NCBI GenBank assembly: GCA_050330635.1
Contig: JBHJNQ010000014.1
Span: 1-64,000 of the forward strand
Origin: CADEDH01 sp050330635
Lineage (GTDB): Bacteria; Actinomycetota; Acidimicrobiia; Acidimicrobiales; SZUA-35
Reading direction: 5' to 3'
DNA length: 64,000 nt
The notes below the pieces were generated by a model, which was not told where the DNA came from, did not search any database, and saw only the letters and a program-made list of their open reading frames with translations. The position numbers and the translations under genes were made by a program. The first letter of the stretch is position 1. Each line of letters opens with the position of its first letter. Positions 26,320 through 35,438 of this stretch are shown in pieces.

Positions 26320-26377
26320 GGCTGGCCGGCCAGGGTCGTGGCGACGGAGACCCGGGTGGGCCGGCGGGGCGACTGGG

Positions 26378-27016
26378 TCAACCGTCGCGCCACGGCTCGT
26401 CCTGTTCCCACGGGTAGAGCGGCCCGTCGTCGGCCGGGGCCGGCGGGGGCTCGACCAGGCGGCGGGCCACGGCCAGGCCGACCACGAGACCGGCGAGGTG
26501 ACCCTCCCATGAGATGTCGTCCTGGGGGACGAGTCCGACGATCATCGTGCTGTACAACAGCACAGCAACCAGGGCGCGGGCCAGCGGAGCGGGTCGACGG
26601 TCGACCCACGCCCCCCCGAGGAGGGCGCCGAAGTAGCCGAAGACCACACCGCTGGCACCGATGTGGTTGAACCCGGTGGCCAGCAGCCACACGAGGGCCC
26701 CACCGATGAGGTGGGCCGCCACCGTGACCGTCACCCAGTAGGCCCGGCCCCGGAGCGATGCCAGCCAGCCGAGGACGCTTAGCGGAATGGCGTTCGACGC
26801 CAGGTGGCCCCATCCATCGTGGAGGAACGGCGCCCACAGGATGCCGTCGAGGCGGTCGATCCGGCGGGGGGCGATGCCCCGGGCCTGGAGGCGATCGCCG
26901 AGGAGGAACGCGTCGACCGCCTCGACGGTCACCAATGCCGCCACGATCAGCCCGATCAGGGTCAGGCTCGAAAGGGGACGGCCCCGGGGGCCGCCGCTGG
27001 AGTCGACCGCGTCCAT
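26378..27016 (-). CDS. Rhomboid-family intramembrane serine protease
   Basis: The 212-residue protein has six predicted membrane helices. The catalytic Ser sits in GASGVVFGYFGALLGG and the catalytic His in WEGHLAGLVVG. The HLASNAIPLSVLG region carries the upstream His and Asn of rhomboids. It would cleave membrane proteins within the bilayer. ATG 27016 is chosen because in-frame sequence further upstream belongs to the divergent gene. It is divergent from the DUF389 gene with 52 bp between starts. Substrates are unknown. Confidence 0.85.
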   Translation of the reverse strand: MDAVDSSGGPRGRPLSSLTLIGLIVAALVTVEAVDAFLLGDRLQARGIAPRRIDRLDGILWAPFLHDGWGHLASNAIPLSVLGWLASLRGRAYWVTVTVAAHLIGGALVWLLATGFNHIGASGVVFGYFGALLGGAWVDRRPAPLARALVAVLLYSTMIVGLVPQDDISWEGHLAGLVVGLAVARRLVEPPPAPADDGPLYPWEQDEPWRDG

Positions 27017-27068
27017 GCCATCCGACGCTAGCCACCTCACGGCCCTGGCGGACCTAGACTCTCGGTCG

Positions 27069-28742
27069 ATGACGGTCACCGACACCAGCGACTCGTCCTC
27101 GCCGCCGTCCGCCCCCGTCGCTCCCATCGCCGGCCGGGGATGGTGGCACCGTTCCCTCGATCCCCAGGAGCGGCGCCGGGTCATGGAGAGCCTGGCGCTC
27201 ACCGGCGTCGACCACTGGACCTGGCGTTTCACCACGATGCTGACCCTGTCGGTGGTGGTGGCGGTGATGGGCCTGTCGGCCGATTCGGCCGCCGTCGTGA
27301 TCGGGGCGATGCTCATCGCTCCCCTGATGACACCCGTGCTGGCCACGGCCGCCTCCCTCTCGATGTCGCTGATGCGGCGGGCCCTGCTGTCGCTGGGCAC
27401 GGTGGCCCTGGCCACGATCTGGTCGATCGTGGTCGCCTACGTCCTGTCGCGCCTCATCCCCAACGGGCCGCTGCCGGGGGAGGTCGAGGCCAGGACCAGG
27501 CCCGACATCCGCGACCTGGTGGTGGCCCTGGCCGCCGGAGCCGCCGGGTCCTACGCCACCGTCCGACGCGACGTCTCGGCCGCACTGCCGGGGGTGGCGG
27601 TGGCGGTGGCGCTCGTGCCGCCGCTGGCCACCGTCGGCATCACCCTCGAGGCCGGCGAGACCGATCTCGCCCTCGGCGCCCTGCTCCTGTACGTCACGAA
27701 CCTGGCCGCCATCGTCTTCGCCGGGGTGATGGTGTTCATCGGCACCGGATTCGTACCGGCCCGCCGGCTGGCCAACAAGGCGATCCAGCTGGGGGTGGCG
27801 GCGTTGATCGCCCTCGGGCTCGTGGTCGTGGTGGCCGTACCCCTGTTCGGCCGGTCCTCGGCCGCCGTGTCGGCGGCGAAGGCCGAGATCGACGCCCGGT
27901 CCATCGTCACCGATTGGTTGAACGGTGCGGCCCTCGATGCCGACGTCGATGTATCGGGCGACCGGGTCCTGGTCAGCCTGCGGGGCTTCGAGCCGCCGCC
28001 GGACGACGGTCTCCTCGAGGAGACCCTCCGGCAACGACTGGGCGAGGTGAACGTCGTCGTCGAGTGGGTGCGGGTCGAGCGGGCCACCACGACGGTGCCC
28101 CCGGCCGTGAGCGACGACGAGGCGCTGGTGCAACGGGTCGAGCCGATCGTGCAGGTCTGGTTGGACGACCACGACGGTGACGGGTACGCCCTCGACCGGG
28201 TGTCGGCCGTCGAGGGAGCGCTCCGCATCGAGGTGTCGGGTCCGGGCGAGCCGCCGTCGATCGACGATCTGCTCGATCGACTGGCCGCCGAACTGGGGGC
28301 GCAGCCCCAGGTCCGCCTGTTGTGGACGCCGCTGGAGGAGGTCGGCTCCAACGGTCCGACGACCCCGCTCGAGGTGACCGAGCGGCGGCTGGCCGAGGCT
28401 GCGGTGCGCTGGGCGGCCGACGCCGCCGTCGTGGTCGAGTCGCTCGAGGTCGACGACCAACGGGTGACCGTCGACCTGGTGGGAGCGGAGGCTCCCCGTA
28501 TCGAGGGACTCGTGGTGGCTCTGGAAGGCGAGTTCGACGGTCCCCTCGAGATCGAGGTCCGCTTCACGGAGCGACGGCTGCTGACGACCACGGTCCTGGT
28601 CGTCGAGTCCATCGGCGGGGTCCTGCCCGGGCTGGCTCCCACGACCACCACCACGACCACCGCAGCGTCGGCGACCGGCACCGCTACGACGGCAGCGGCC
28701 TCGACCACCACGACCACCACGATCGGCAGCCCCGACGGGTGA
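27069..28742 (+). CDS. DUF389 multi-pass membrane protein with extra C-terminal domains
   Basis: The 557-residue protein begins with a DUF389 membrane unit (about 40-260). The family signature is VVIGAMLIAPLMTPVLATA, and VALVPPLATVGITLEAGE follows. The C-terminal half, about 280 residues, holds repeated alpha/beta units (VDVSGDRVLVSLRGFEPPP, LRIEVSGPGEPPSIDDLLD, VTVDLVGAEAPRIEGLVV), resembling BON-like folds. It ends in a threonine-rich tail. Start ATG 27069. It overlaps the next MFS gene by 4 bp. Function of DUF389 proteins is not known; the outer repeats may sense or bind something. Confidence 0.8.
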   Translation: MTVTDTSDSSSPPSAPVAPIAGRGWWHRSLDPQERRRVMESLALTGVDHWTWRFTTMLTLSVVVAVMGLSADSAAVVIGAMLIAPLMTPVLATAASLSMSLMRRALLSLGTVALATIWSIVVAYVLSRLIPNGPLPGEVEARTRPDIRDLVVALAAGAAGSYATVRRDVSAALPGVAVAVALVPPLATVGITLEAGETDLALGALLLYVTNLAAIVFAGVMVFIGTGFVPARRLANKAIQLGVAALIALGLVVVVAVPLFGRSSAAVSAAKAEIDARSIVTDWLNGAALDADVDVSGDRVLVSLRGFEPPPDDGLLEETLRQRLGEVNVVVEWVRVERATTTVPPAVSDDEALVQRVEPIVQVWLDDHDGDGYALDRVSAVEGALRIEVSGPGEPPSIDDLLDRLAAELGAQPQVRLLWTPLEEVGSNGPTTPLEVTERRLAEAAVRWAADAAVVVESLEVDDQRVTVDLVGAEAPRIEGLVVALEGEFDGPLEIEVRFTERRLLTTTVLVVESIGGVLPGLAPTTTTTTTAASATGTATTAAASTTTTTTIGSPDG

Positions 28743-29965
28743 CCGCCGCCGACGAGCCGTTCCCCCACGGCACGATCCTCGTTCTCGGGCTGGTCACGAT
28801 CGTGGCCTACGGCGCCTGGTACTACGCCTTCGGGGTGTTGCTCGATCCGATACTGACCGAGACCGGCTGGCCGGAAGCGGCGGTCACGGGATCGTTCTCG
28901 GTCTCGGTCGCCCTCGGTTCGGTGGGAGCCGTGTGGGCCGGGCGACTGGCCGACCGGTTGGGGAGCCGCCCCGTGCTGCTGGCCGGCGCCCTGGCGGGCC
29001 CGGCCGGACTGCTGCTGGCCGCCGCCACCTCCCGGGTCGAGGTGTTCGCCGTCGGATCCGTCGTGGGCGGTGCCAGCCTCCAGGCGTTCGGCTTCTACCA
29101 CATCACCCAGGCCACGGCGGCCCGGGCCGCGCCCCACCAGCCGGCCCGCGCCATCGGCCGGCTCACCATCTACGGGGCGTTCTCCAGCCCGCTCGCCCTC
29201 CCCCTCGCCGGCTGGGGGGTTACGACGATCGGCTGGCGTCCCACCCTGCGCTGGCTGGCCCTCGCCACCGGGGTGGTGATGATCGTCGGGGCGCTGCTCG
29301 TGAGGGAACGGGAGCAGCGGACGGCGTCACCGCCCGCCGGGGGCCTGCGGGCCGGCCTCGGCTCGCCCCTGGCCCGCCGCTTCGTGGCCGGCTACGCCCT
29401 CATCGGGCTCTCGGTGGGCATGATCCTCGTCTACCAGGTGCCGCTCATGGTGGGGGCCGGGCTCTCGGTGGGGATGGCGGCGTGGATGGCGGGGGCCCGG
29501 GGAGCGGCCCAGATCACGGGTCGGATCCCGCTGTCGGCCATCGTGGAGCGGTTGGGGGCGAGACGGACGGTCCGGCTGGCGTTCGCCGTGATAGCCGCCG
29601 GGGTGCTCGTGCTGGCCCTGTCGGGCACCGTGGTGGTGGCGTTGATCTACGTGGCCCTCGCCGGGTTCGGCATCGGGGCGGTGTCACCCCTGCTGGGGAT
29701 CTACGGGAGCGAGCTCGTCGAGCGGTCGCAGCTCGGGGCGGCGCTCGGCTTCCTGACGATGGTGGGAGGGCTCGCCGGGGCCGCCGGTCCGGCCGTGGCC
29801 GGGGTCCTGGCCCAGGCCACGGGCACGCGCTGGTGGGGCGTGGCCCTGGCCCTGGTCGGGGCTCTGGCTGCGGTGGCGCTCATGGGGCCGGTGCCGGAGA
29901 CGGAGCCCGCACCGGCTGTGGGGCCATCGGTGTCGGGAAACCCTGACCGAGCAACCGGCTGGTGA
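28739..29965 (+). CDS. MFS transporter
   Basis: The 408-residue protein shows 12 hydrophobic segments with the loop motif GRLADRLGSRPVLL after helix 2 and RIPLSAIVERLGARRTV in the second half. The beginning, ILVLGLVTIVAYGAWYYAFGVLLDP, resembles monocarboxylate-type carriers. GTG 28739 overlaps the DUF389 stop (GTGA), so the two genes are co-translated and may form a functional pair. The substrate is unknown. It is convergent with the alpha/beta hydrolase gene at 30041. Confidence 0.82.
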   Translation: MTAADEPFPHGTILVLGLVTIVAYGAWYYAFGVLLDPILTETGWPEAAVTGSFSVSVALGSVGAVWAGRLADRLGSRPVLLAGALAGPAGLLLAAATSRVEVFAVGSVVGGASLQAFGFYHITQATAARAAPHQPARAIGRLTIYGAFSSPLALPLAGWGVTTIGWRPTLRWLALATGVVMIVGALLVREREQRTASPPAGGLRAGLGSPLARRFVAGYALIGLSVGMILVYQVPLMVGAGLSVGMAAWMAGARGAAQITGRIPLSAIVERLGARRTVRLAFAVIAAGVLVLALSGTVVVALIYVALAGFGIGAVSPLLGIYGSELVERSQLGAALGFLTMVGGLAGAAGPAVAGVLAQATGTRWWGVALALVGALAAVALMGPVPETEPAPAVGPSVSGNPDRATGW

Positions 29966-30040
29966 GGTGGGGTACGCGAGCCACGTGCTCACGCTGGTGG
30001 CCGGGACCGGTCCCCGGCGGCGGCCGCAGGGGCGACGCGG

Positions 30041-30793
30041 TCAGCGTCGACGAAGGCCGACCGATGCGATGACGTCGGTCACGAGCGCCGCCACCCAGTC
30101 CGGGTCCTCGACGTGGAGGTTGTGGCCCACCCCGGGAGCGATGCGCGGCTCGTCGACCAGCGCTCCCAGCTCGGCCGCCGAGACCATGGTGTCGTCAGCG
30201 CCGGCGCCGAGCACCACGGGGCAGCGGGCGGCGCCGAGCAGGGCGGCACCGTCGAGCGGCCGCTGGGCGAAGGTCCGGGGATCCTGGGCCAGGCGCCACC
30301 TCCCGCCGACCGTCACCACCGCCCCGGTCAGGGCCGGGTGATCGTCGTCGACGAGGGCGGCGTCGAGACCTGCCATGCGACGGGCCCGCTCGACGGCCTC
30401 GGGCCGCGTGTCGAACCAGCGCACGCCCCGGTCGGCGACCGCCGCCATCCCCGCCGCGTCGTCGTCGGTCCAGGTCAGCTTGATCCCGAGGCCGACCACG
30501 GCGCTCACCCGGGGGCGGAACCAGCCCGAGGCGAGACACAGGCCGACGGCGCCGCCCAACGAGTGGCCGACGACCACCGTCGCCGGGCCGGGGTCGATCC
30601 GGGCCGAGGCGGCCGCCGCCAGCGCCCCCAGGGTGTAGTCGCCGGTCCACGGTGCCGCACCGTGGCCGGCGAGGTCGAGACAGCGGACCGGTCCGCCGGC
30701 CGCCAATCTCGCCGCCACGTCCTGCCACACGCCGGCGTTGGCCCCCAGGCCGTGGAGGAGGATGACCTCGACCGCTTCGACGGGATCGTTCAT
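30041..30793 (-). CDS. Alpha/beta hydrolase
   Basis: The 250-residue protein has the alpha/beta hydrolase fold. The nucleophile elbow is VVGHSLGGAVGLCLAS, the oxyanion region is ILLHGLGANAGVWQDVAARL, and the catalytic His is in GVGHNLHVEDPDW near the end. ATG 30793 overlaps the P450 stop (ATGA), so it is the second gene of an operon with the P450. A hydrolase acting on a P450 product such as an ester or lactone is an attractive guess without direct evidence. Confidence 0.8.
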   Translation of the reverse strand: MNDPVEAVEVILLHGLGANAGVWQDVAARLAAGGPVRCLDLAGHGAAPWTGDYTLGALAAAASARIDPGPATVVVGHSLGGAVGLCLASGWFRPRVSAVVGLGIKLTWTDDDAAGMAAVADRGVRWFDTRPEAVERARRMAGLDAALVDDDHPALTGAVVTVGGRWRLAQDPRTFAQRPLDGAALLGAARCPVVLGAGADDTMVSAAELGALVDEPRIAPGVGHNLHVEDPDWVAALVTDVIASVGLRRR

Positions 30794-32127
30794 CGCCCCG
30801 ACCACCGAATGGGCAGGTGCTTGAGCCCCTGCTGGAAGTTCGACTGGAGTCGCACGGGCTCGCCGTCGAGCTCCAACCGGCCGAGCCGGGCCAGGATCTC
30901 GCCGATCATCGACGTCATCTGCAACCGGGCCAGGTGGGCCCCCAGACAGAAGTGGGGACCGAACCCGAACGTGACGTGGTCGAGGCCGGTCCTGGTGATG
31001 TCGAAGCGGTGGGGATCGTCGAAGACCGCAGGGTCGCGGTTGGCCGCCAGGTGATAGACCGCCACCTTGTCGCCGGCCGAGATCCGCTGCCCGCCCAGCT
31101 CCACGTCGGCCACCGCCGTGCGCCGGAAGTGGATGACCGGCGGCCAGTACCGCAGCATCTCCTCGACGGCCGGGGCCAGCAGTTCGGGGCGGGCCAGGAG
31201 CAGCTCGTACTGATCGGGATGCTCGATGAGGGTCAGCATCGCCCCCGGGATGGCGTTGCGGAGGGTCTCGTTGCCCGCCACGGCGAAGAGGAAGAACATG
31301 GTCTCGAACTCCTCGTTCGACAGCACCGTGCCCTCGTAGGTGGCCCGCAGCAGCAACGACACCACGTCGTCGCCGGGGTCGGCCCGCCGCAGATCGGCCA
31401 GGCCGTGGGCGTAGGCGTAGAGGTCGGCCAGACCGGCCCTCGTCCGGGGATCGGGCAACGTCCCGTCGGGCGCTGGCGCCGGTCGGACCGCCAGGGCGGC
31501 GCGGGCCAGGTCGGTACCCGACGCCGTGTCGAACGTCGACGACGTGGCGTAGTCAGCGTCCTGGTAGCCGATCACCCGGTTCGACCAATCGTACAGGAGG
31601 CCCCTGTCCTCGTCGGGTACGCCGAGCACGGCCGCCAGCACCGCCACCGGCAGGTCGCCGACGACATCGGTCACCAGGTCGCAGCGCCCCCGGTCGGCCA
31701 CTGCGGTCACGAGCTCGCGGGCCCGGGCGGTGATCTCGGCCTCGATGGCGGCCACCGCCCGGGGAACGAACGCCTTGGACAGGAGCCCCCGCAACCGGCT
31801 GTGGTCGGGGGGATCCATGTTGAGCATCATCTGCTGGACGAACGCCAGGTCGTCGGCGGTGACGGGGTCGCGCAGCTGTGTCCCCCCGGCGTGGGTGGAG
31901 AACACGGCAGCGTTGCGCAGCACCGCCCTGGTCTCGGCGTGGCCCAGAACCGCCCAGTACCCCGGCCCGGCCGGACTGCCGCCGAGGGCCGGTTCGGGGA
32001 CGCGGACCACCGGCCCGACGGCCCGGAGCCGGTCGACGGCGGCGTGGGGCGCCCCCGTCCGGTAGGTGGCGGAGTCGTAGAGGGCATGCAGATCCTCGGC
32101 CAACACCCCGCCATCGTCGCGTGCCAC
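30790..32127 (-). CDS. Cytochrome P450
   Basis: The 445-residue soluble P450 has the heme-binding loop FGFGPHFCLGAHLAR with the proximal cysteine at about 394, the ExxR pair in EEMLRYWPP, and the I-helix AVAGNETLRN, in which the usual acid-alcohol pair appears as GNET. Overall it resembles actinobacterial steroid/terpene P450s of the CYP125/142/CYP124 style; that is a family-level impression. A GTG start at 32127 is used. It is co-transcribed with the downstream hydrolase and divergent from the glutathione-transferase-like gene. Confidence 0.87.
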   Translation of the reverse strand: MARDDGGVLAEDLHALYDSATYRTGAPHAAVDRLRAVGPVVRVPEPALGGSPAGPGYWAVLGHAETRAVLRNAAVFSTHAGGTQLRDPVTADDLAFVQQMMLNMDPPDHSRLRGLLSKAFVPRAVAAIEAEITARARELVTAVADRGRCDLVTDVVGDLPVAVLAAVLGVPDEDRGLLYDWSNRVIGYQDADYATSSTFDTASGTDLARAALAVRPAPAPDGTLPDPRTRAGLADLYAYAHGLADLRRADPGDDVVSLLLRATYEGTVLSNEEFETMFFLFAVAGNETLRNAIPGAMLTLIEHPDQYELLLARPELLAPAVEEMLRYWPPVIHFRRTAVADVELGGQRISAGDKVAVYHLAANRDPAVFDDPHRFDITRTGLDHVTFGFGPHFCLGAHLARLQMTSMIGEILARLGRLELDGEPVRLQSNFQQGLKHLPIRWSGR

Positions 32128-32222
32128 GGCGCCCCCCGCTATCCGGACCCGGTATCCCCGTCACCGGCCGTCGGCCTGCGGGCTACATTTGACCGCCTCA
32201 CCACGACCAGGCAGGAGCCCGG

Positions 32223-32954
32223 ATGGCGACAGACGACGCGGTGGCGGGCGGGTACGACCGCGACACCGGGTACATCACGACCCGGGTGACCCGAGCCGGT
32301 GGCGACGGCTACACCCCCGACCCGGGCCGCTACCGGCTGGTGGTGTCCCGGGCCTGCCCGTGGGCCAACCGGGCCCTCATCGTCCGCCGCCTCCTCGGGC
32401 TCGAACCGGTCATCTCCCTCGCCGTCGCCGGCCCCCTCCACGACACCCGTAGCTGGAACTTCGACGACGAGCCGGGCGGGATCGATCACGTGCTCGGCAT
32501 CAGCCACCTGGCCGAGGCCTACGAGAAACGGTTCCCCGGTTACGACCGGGGGGTGACCGTGCCGGCCCTGGTCGAGATCGACACCGTTCAGGTCGTCACC
32601 AACGACATCGTCACCCTCACCCTCGACCTGGCGACGGAATGGGTCGACCACCACCGACCGGGCGCACCAGATCTCTACCCCGACGCCATGCGGGACGAGA
32701 TCGACAGCCTCAACGAGCTCGTCTACCACGACGTCAACAACGGGGTGTACCAGACCCCCGGCTTCGGCGACACCATCGACTTCGGCGCCACGAAGACCCA
32801 CTACTACGGGGTCCATCGTTTCCTCAATCCGACGGGCATCGTCCCCGTCGGACCCGACGGGTCCGACTGGACGAGCCACCACGACCGTGACGAGCTTGGA
32901 GGGCGTCCCTTCGGGGGCGGGACACCACCTGGACCACCGCCCGACGGCGAGTAG
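32223..32954 (+). pseudogene. Glutathionyl-hydroquinone-reductase-like protein with internal deletion
   Basis: The N-terminal 175 residues match YqjG/ECM4-type enzymes, with the active Cys45 in SRACPWANRALI and the region EIDSLNELVYHDVNNGVY. Directly after NNGVY comes QTPGFGDTIDFGATKTHYYGVH and NPTGIVPVGPDG, which in the family lies about 80 residues further on. So an in-frame block of the C-terminal helical domain is absent, joined at a shared tyrosine. The remaining 243-residue protein reads without a stop. It could be a degenerate gene, an assembly error, or a minimal variant. Confidence 0.7.
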
Positions 32955-32989
32955 TCTTCGCAGTTCAGCGCAGCGACAGGAGCACCGCC

Positions 32990-33799
32990 ATGAGATTCCT
33001 CGGTTACCGCCACCAGGGCGAACCGGTGATCGGCGTCGTCGACGGCGATCGCGTGAGCCGGCTGGCCACGATCGACGAGTTCTACGGCGACCTCGACCGG
33101 TGGCGCCAGGCCACCCCCGCCGGCCCGTCGGCCGTCATCGCCGAGGTCGAACAGATCCCCGCCGTGCCGACGACGGCCAAGATCCTCTGCGTGGGTCTCA
33201 ACTACCAGCTCCACGTGGACGAGACGGGCAGCGTCCGCCCCGACCACCCGAACCTGTTCGCCCGGTGGTACGCCTGCCTCTCCTGCGACGGCGACGAGAT
33301 CTCGGTTCCGTCGGGCGAGCCCGGTCTCGACTGGGAGTGCGAGCTCGGCGTCATCATCGGCACCCACCTGGTCGACACCCCGGCCGCCGAGGCCATGGCC
33401 GGCGTGCTGGGCTACACCTGCTTCAACGACTTGAGCGCCCGCACCTACCAGCGGGCCACCTCTCAATGGGCTCTCGGCAAGAACCCCGATCGTTCCGGCC
33501 CCATCGGACCGTCGGTGGTGACCGCCGACGAGTACGGCGATCCCTACGGCAAGGCGATCCAGACGCGGGTCAACGGCGAGACGATGCAGTCGTCGACCAC
33601 CGATCAGATGCTGTTCAAGATCGACGAGATCATCGAGTACATCACCGCCTGCACCTCGCTCCGACCGGGCGACGTCATCGCCACCGGCACCCCGTCGGGT
33701 GTCGGGTCCCGGATGGATCCGCCCCGGTTCCTCAACGCAGGCGACGTCGTCGAGGTCGACATCGAAGGCATCGGCGTCCTCCGCAACCTCTTCGTCTGA
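32990..33799 (+). CDS. Fumarylacetoacetate hydrolase family protein
   Basis: The 269-residue protein has the FAH fold. Metal-site motifs are seen in order: ILCVGLNYQLHVDE, PGLDWECELGVIIG, GYTCFNDLSARTYQ and the closing GDVIATGTPSGVG. Members hydrolyse C-C bonds of beta-diketo acids or decarboxylate oxaloacetate; the specific reaction cannot be told. ATG 32990 is well placed after a GACAGGAGC site. Next genes are mmsA and an asparaginase, which suggests amino-acid or aromatic catabolism. Confidence 0.86.
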   Translation: MRFLGYRHQGEPVIGVVDGDRVSRLATIDEFYGDLDRWRQATPAGPSAVIAEVEQIPAVPTTAKILCVGLNYQLHVDETGSVRPDHPNLFARWYACLSCDGDEISVPSGEPGLDWECELGVIIGTHLVDTPAAEAMAGVLGYTCFNDLSARTYQRATSQWALGKNPDRSGPIGPSVVTADEYGDPYGKAIQTRVNGETMQSSTTDQMLFKIDEIIEYITACTSLRPGDVIATGTPSGVGSRMDPPRFLNAGDVVEVDIEGIGVLRNLFV

Positions 33800-33920
33800 T
33801 CCCACACCGGCCGGGCCGGGCCGGGGCTCGGTGGTGGCCGACCGCTCGGGGGCACCACAATGGACCAGGAGCGGGGCCGTCCGGTCCGGCTCCGTCGCCA
33901 CCGACCAGAGGATCGTCGCC

Positions 33921-35438
33921 ATGTCCACCGTCATCGACCCGCCCTCCGTCATCGGTCACTGGATCGACGGTCGACCGACGTCCGGTCGGCCCGGGGGAAC
34001 GGGCCCGGTCCACGATCCGGCGACGGGGGCGGTCACCGGGGCGGTGGCGCTCGGGACTCCGACCGACGTCGATGCCGCGGTGGCGGCGGCCCGGCGGGCC
34101 TTCGGTTCGTGGCGCGACGCCTCCCTGGCCCAGCGGGCGGCGATCATGTTCCGCTATCGCCAGCTCGTCGACGAGCACCGCAACGACCTGGCCCGGATCG
34201 TGTCGAGCGAGCACGGCAAGGTGGTGGCCGACTCCCTCGGGGAGGTGCAGCGGGGCCTCGAGGTCGTCGAGTACGTCTGCGGCATCCCCAGCCTGCTGAA
34301 GGGGGAGATCACCACCGACGTGTCCTCCGCCGTCGATGCCTACAGCATCCGCCAGCCCCTCGGGGTGGTGGCCGGTATCACCCCGTTCAACTTCCCGGTC
34401 ATGGTGCCGCTGTGGATGTTCCCCGTGGCCATCGCCTGCGGCAACACGTTCGTGCTCAAGCCATCGGAGAAGGACCCGTCGGCCAGCTTGTTGCTGGCCG
34501 AGCTGCTCGGCGAGGCCGGCCTCCCCGACGGGGTTCTCAACGTCGTCCAGGGGGATGCCGTTGCCGTCGAGGCGCTTCTCGACCACGTCGACGTCGATGC
34601 CGTGAGCTTCGTCGGCTCGACCCCGATCGCCCGCTCCATCCACCAGCGGGCCTCGGCCACCGGGAAGCGGGTCCAGGCCCTGGGTGGGGCCAAGAACCAC
34701 ATGGTGGTGCTGCCCGACGCCGACATCGGTCAGGCGGCCGACGCCGCGGTCAGCGCCGGCTACGGATCGGCCGGCGAGCGGTGCATGGCCATCTCGGTCG
34801 TGGTGGCGGTCGGTGGCGTCGGCGACCGGTTGGTGCCCGCCATCGTCGAGCGCATCGGGAAGCTCCGGATCGGTCCCGGCCTCTCGGAGGAGCCGATGGA
34901 CATGGGCGCCCTCGTCACCGGTGCCCACCGCGACCGGGTCACCTCCTACGTCGAGCTGGGCGAGAGCGAGGGGGCGGTGCTCGTGGTCGACGGTCGGGGC
35001 CTGGTGGTCGACGGCCATCCCGGCGGGTTCTGGCTCGGGCCCTGCCTGTTCGATCATGTCGACACCGGGATGAAGATCTACACCGACGAGATCTTCGGGC
35101 CGGTGCTCTCGATCGTCCGGGTCGACGGCTTCGACGACGCTCTGGCCCTGGTCAACGCCAACCCCTACGGCAATGGCACCGCCATCTTCACCAATGACGG
35201 CGGTGCCGCACGGGCCTACCAGCGCGAGGTGACGGTGGGGATGGTGGGGATCAACGTCCCCATCCCGGTTCCGATGGCGTATCACTCGTTCGGGGGATGG
35301 AAGGACTCGCTGTTCGGCGACACGCACGTCTACGGCCCGGAGGGGGTGGCCTTCTACACCTCGTACAAGGCGGTCACGGTGCGCTGGCCCGATCCGCACG
35401 AGCGCGGCGTCGATCTCGGGTTCCCCCAGTCCCGGTGA
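33921..35438 (+). CDS. mmsA: Methylmalonate-semialdehyde dehydrogenase (acylating)
   Basis: It is a CoA-acylating dehydrogenase of valine and pyrimidine degradation that makes propionyl- or acetyl-CoA. The 505-residue protein has the MmsA signature: AGITPFNFPVMVPLWMFP for NAD binding, VSFVGSTPIARSIH, ALGGAKNHMVVLPDAD, and the active cysteine in GSAGERCMAIS. The closing VPIPVPMAYHSFGGWKDSLFG is typical of the family. ATG 33921 is the first good start. The stop overlaps the asparaginase start by 4 bp. Confidence 0.92.
   Translation: MSTVIDPPSVIGHWIDGRPTSGRPGGTGPVHDPATGAVTGAVALGTPTDVDAAVAAARRAFGSWRDASLAQRAAIMFRYRQLVDEHRNDLARIVSSEHGKVVADSLGEVQRGLEVVEYVCGIPSLLKGEITTDVSSAVDAYSIRQPLGVVAGITPFNFPVMVPLWMFPVAIACGNTFVLKPSEKDPSASLLLAELLGEAGLPDGVLNVVQGDAVAVEALLDHVDVDAVSFVGSTPIARSIHQRASATGKRVQALGGAKNHMVVLPDADIGQAADAAVSAGYGSAGERCMAISVVVAVGGVGDRLVPAIVERIGKLRIGPGLSEEPMDMGALVTGAHRDRVTSYVELGESEGAVLVVDGRGLVVDGHPGGFWLGPCLFDHVDTGMKIYTDEIFGPVLSIVRVDGFDDALALVNANPYGNGTAIFTNDGGAARAYQREVTVGMVGINVPIPVPMAYHSFGGWKDSLFGDTHVYGPEGVAFYTSYKAVTVRWPDPHERGVDLGFPQSR

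Noticed and set aside
28640..28740. Repeated ACCACC units that might resemble a repeat array.
   Set aside because: They encode a threonine-rich tail of the DUF389 protein. There is no spacer structure, so it is not a CRISPR array.
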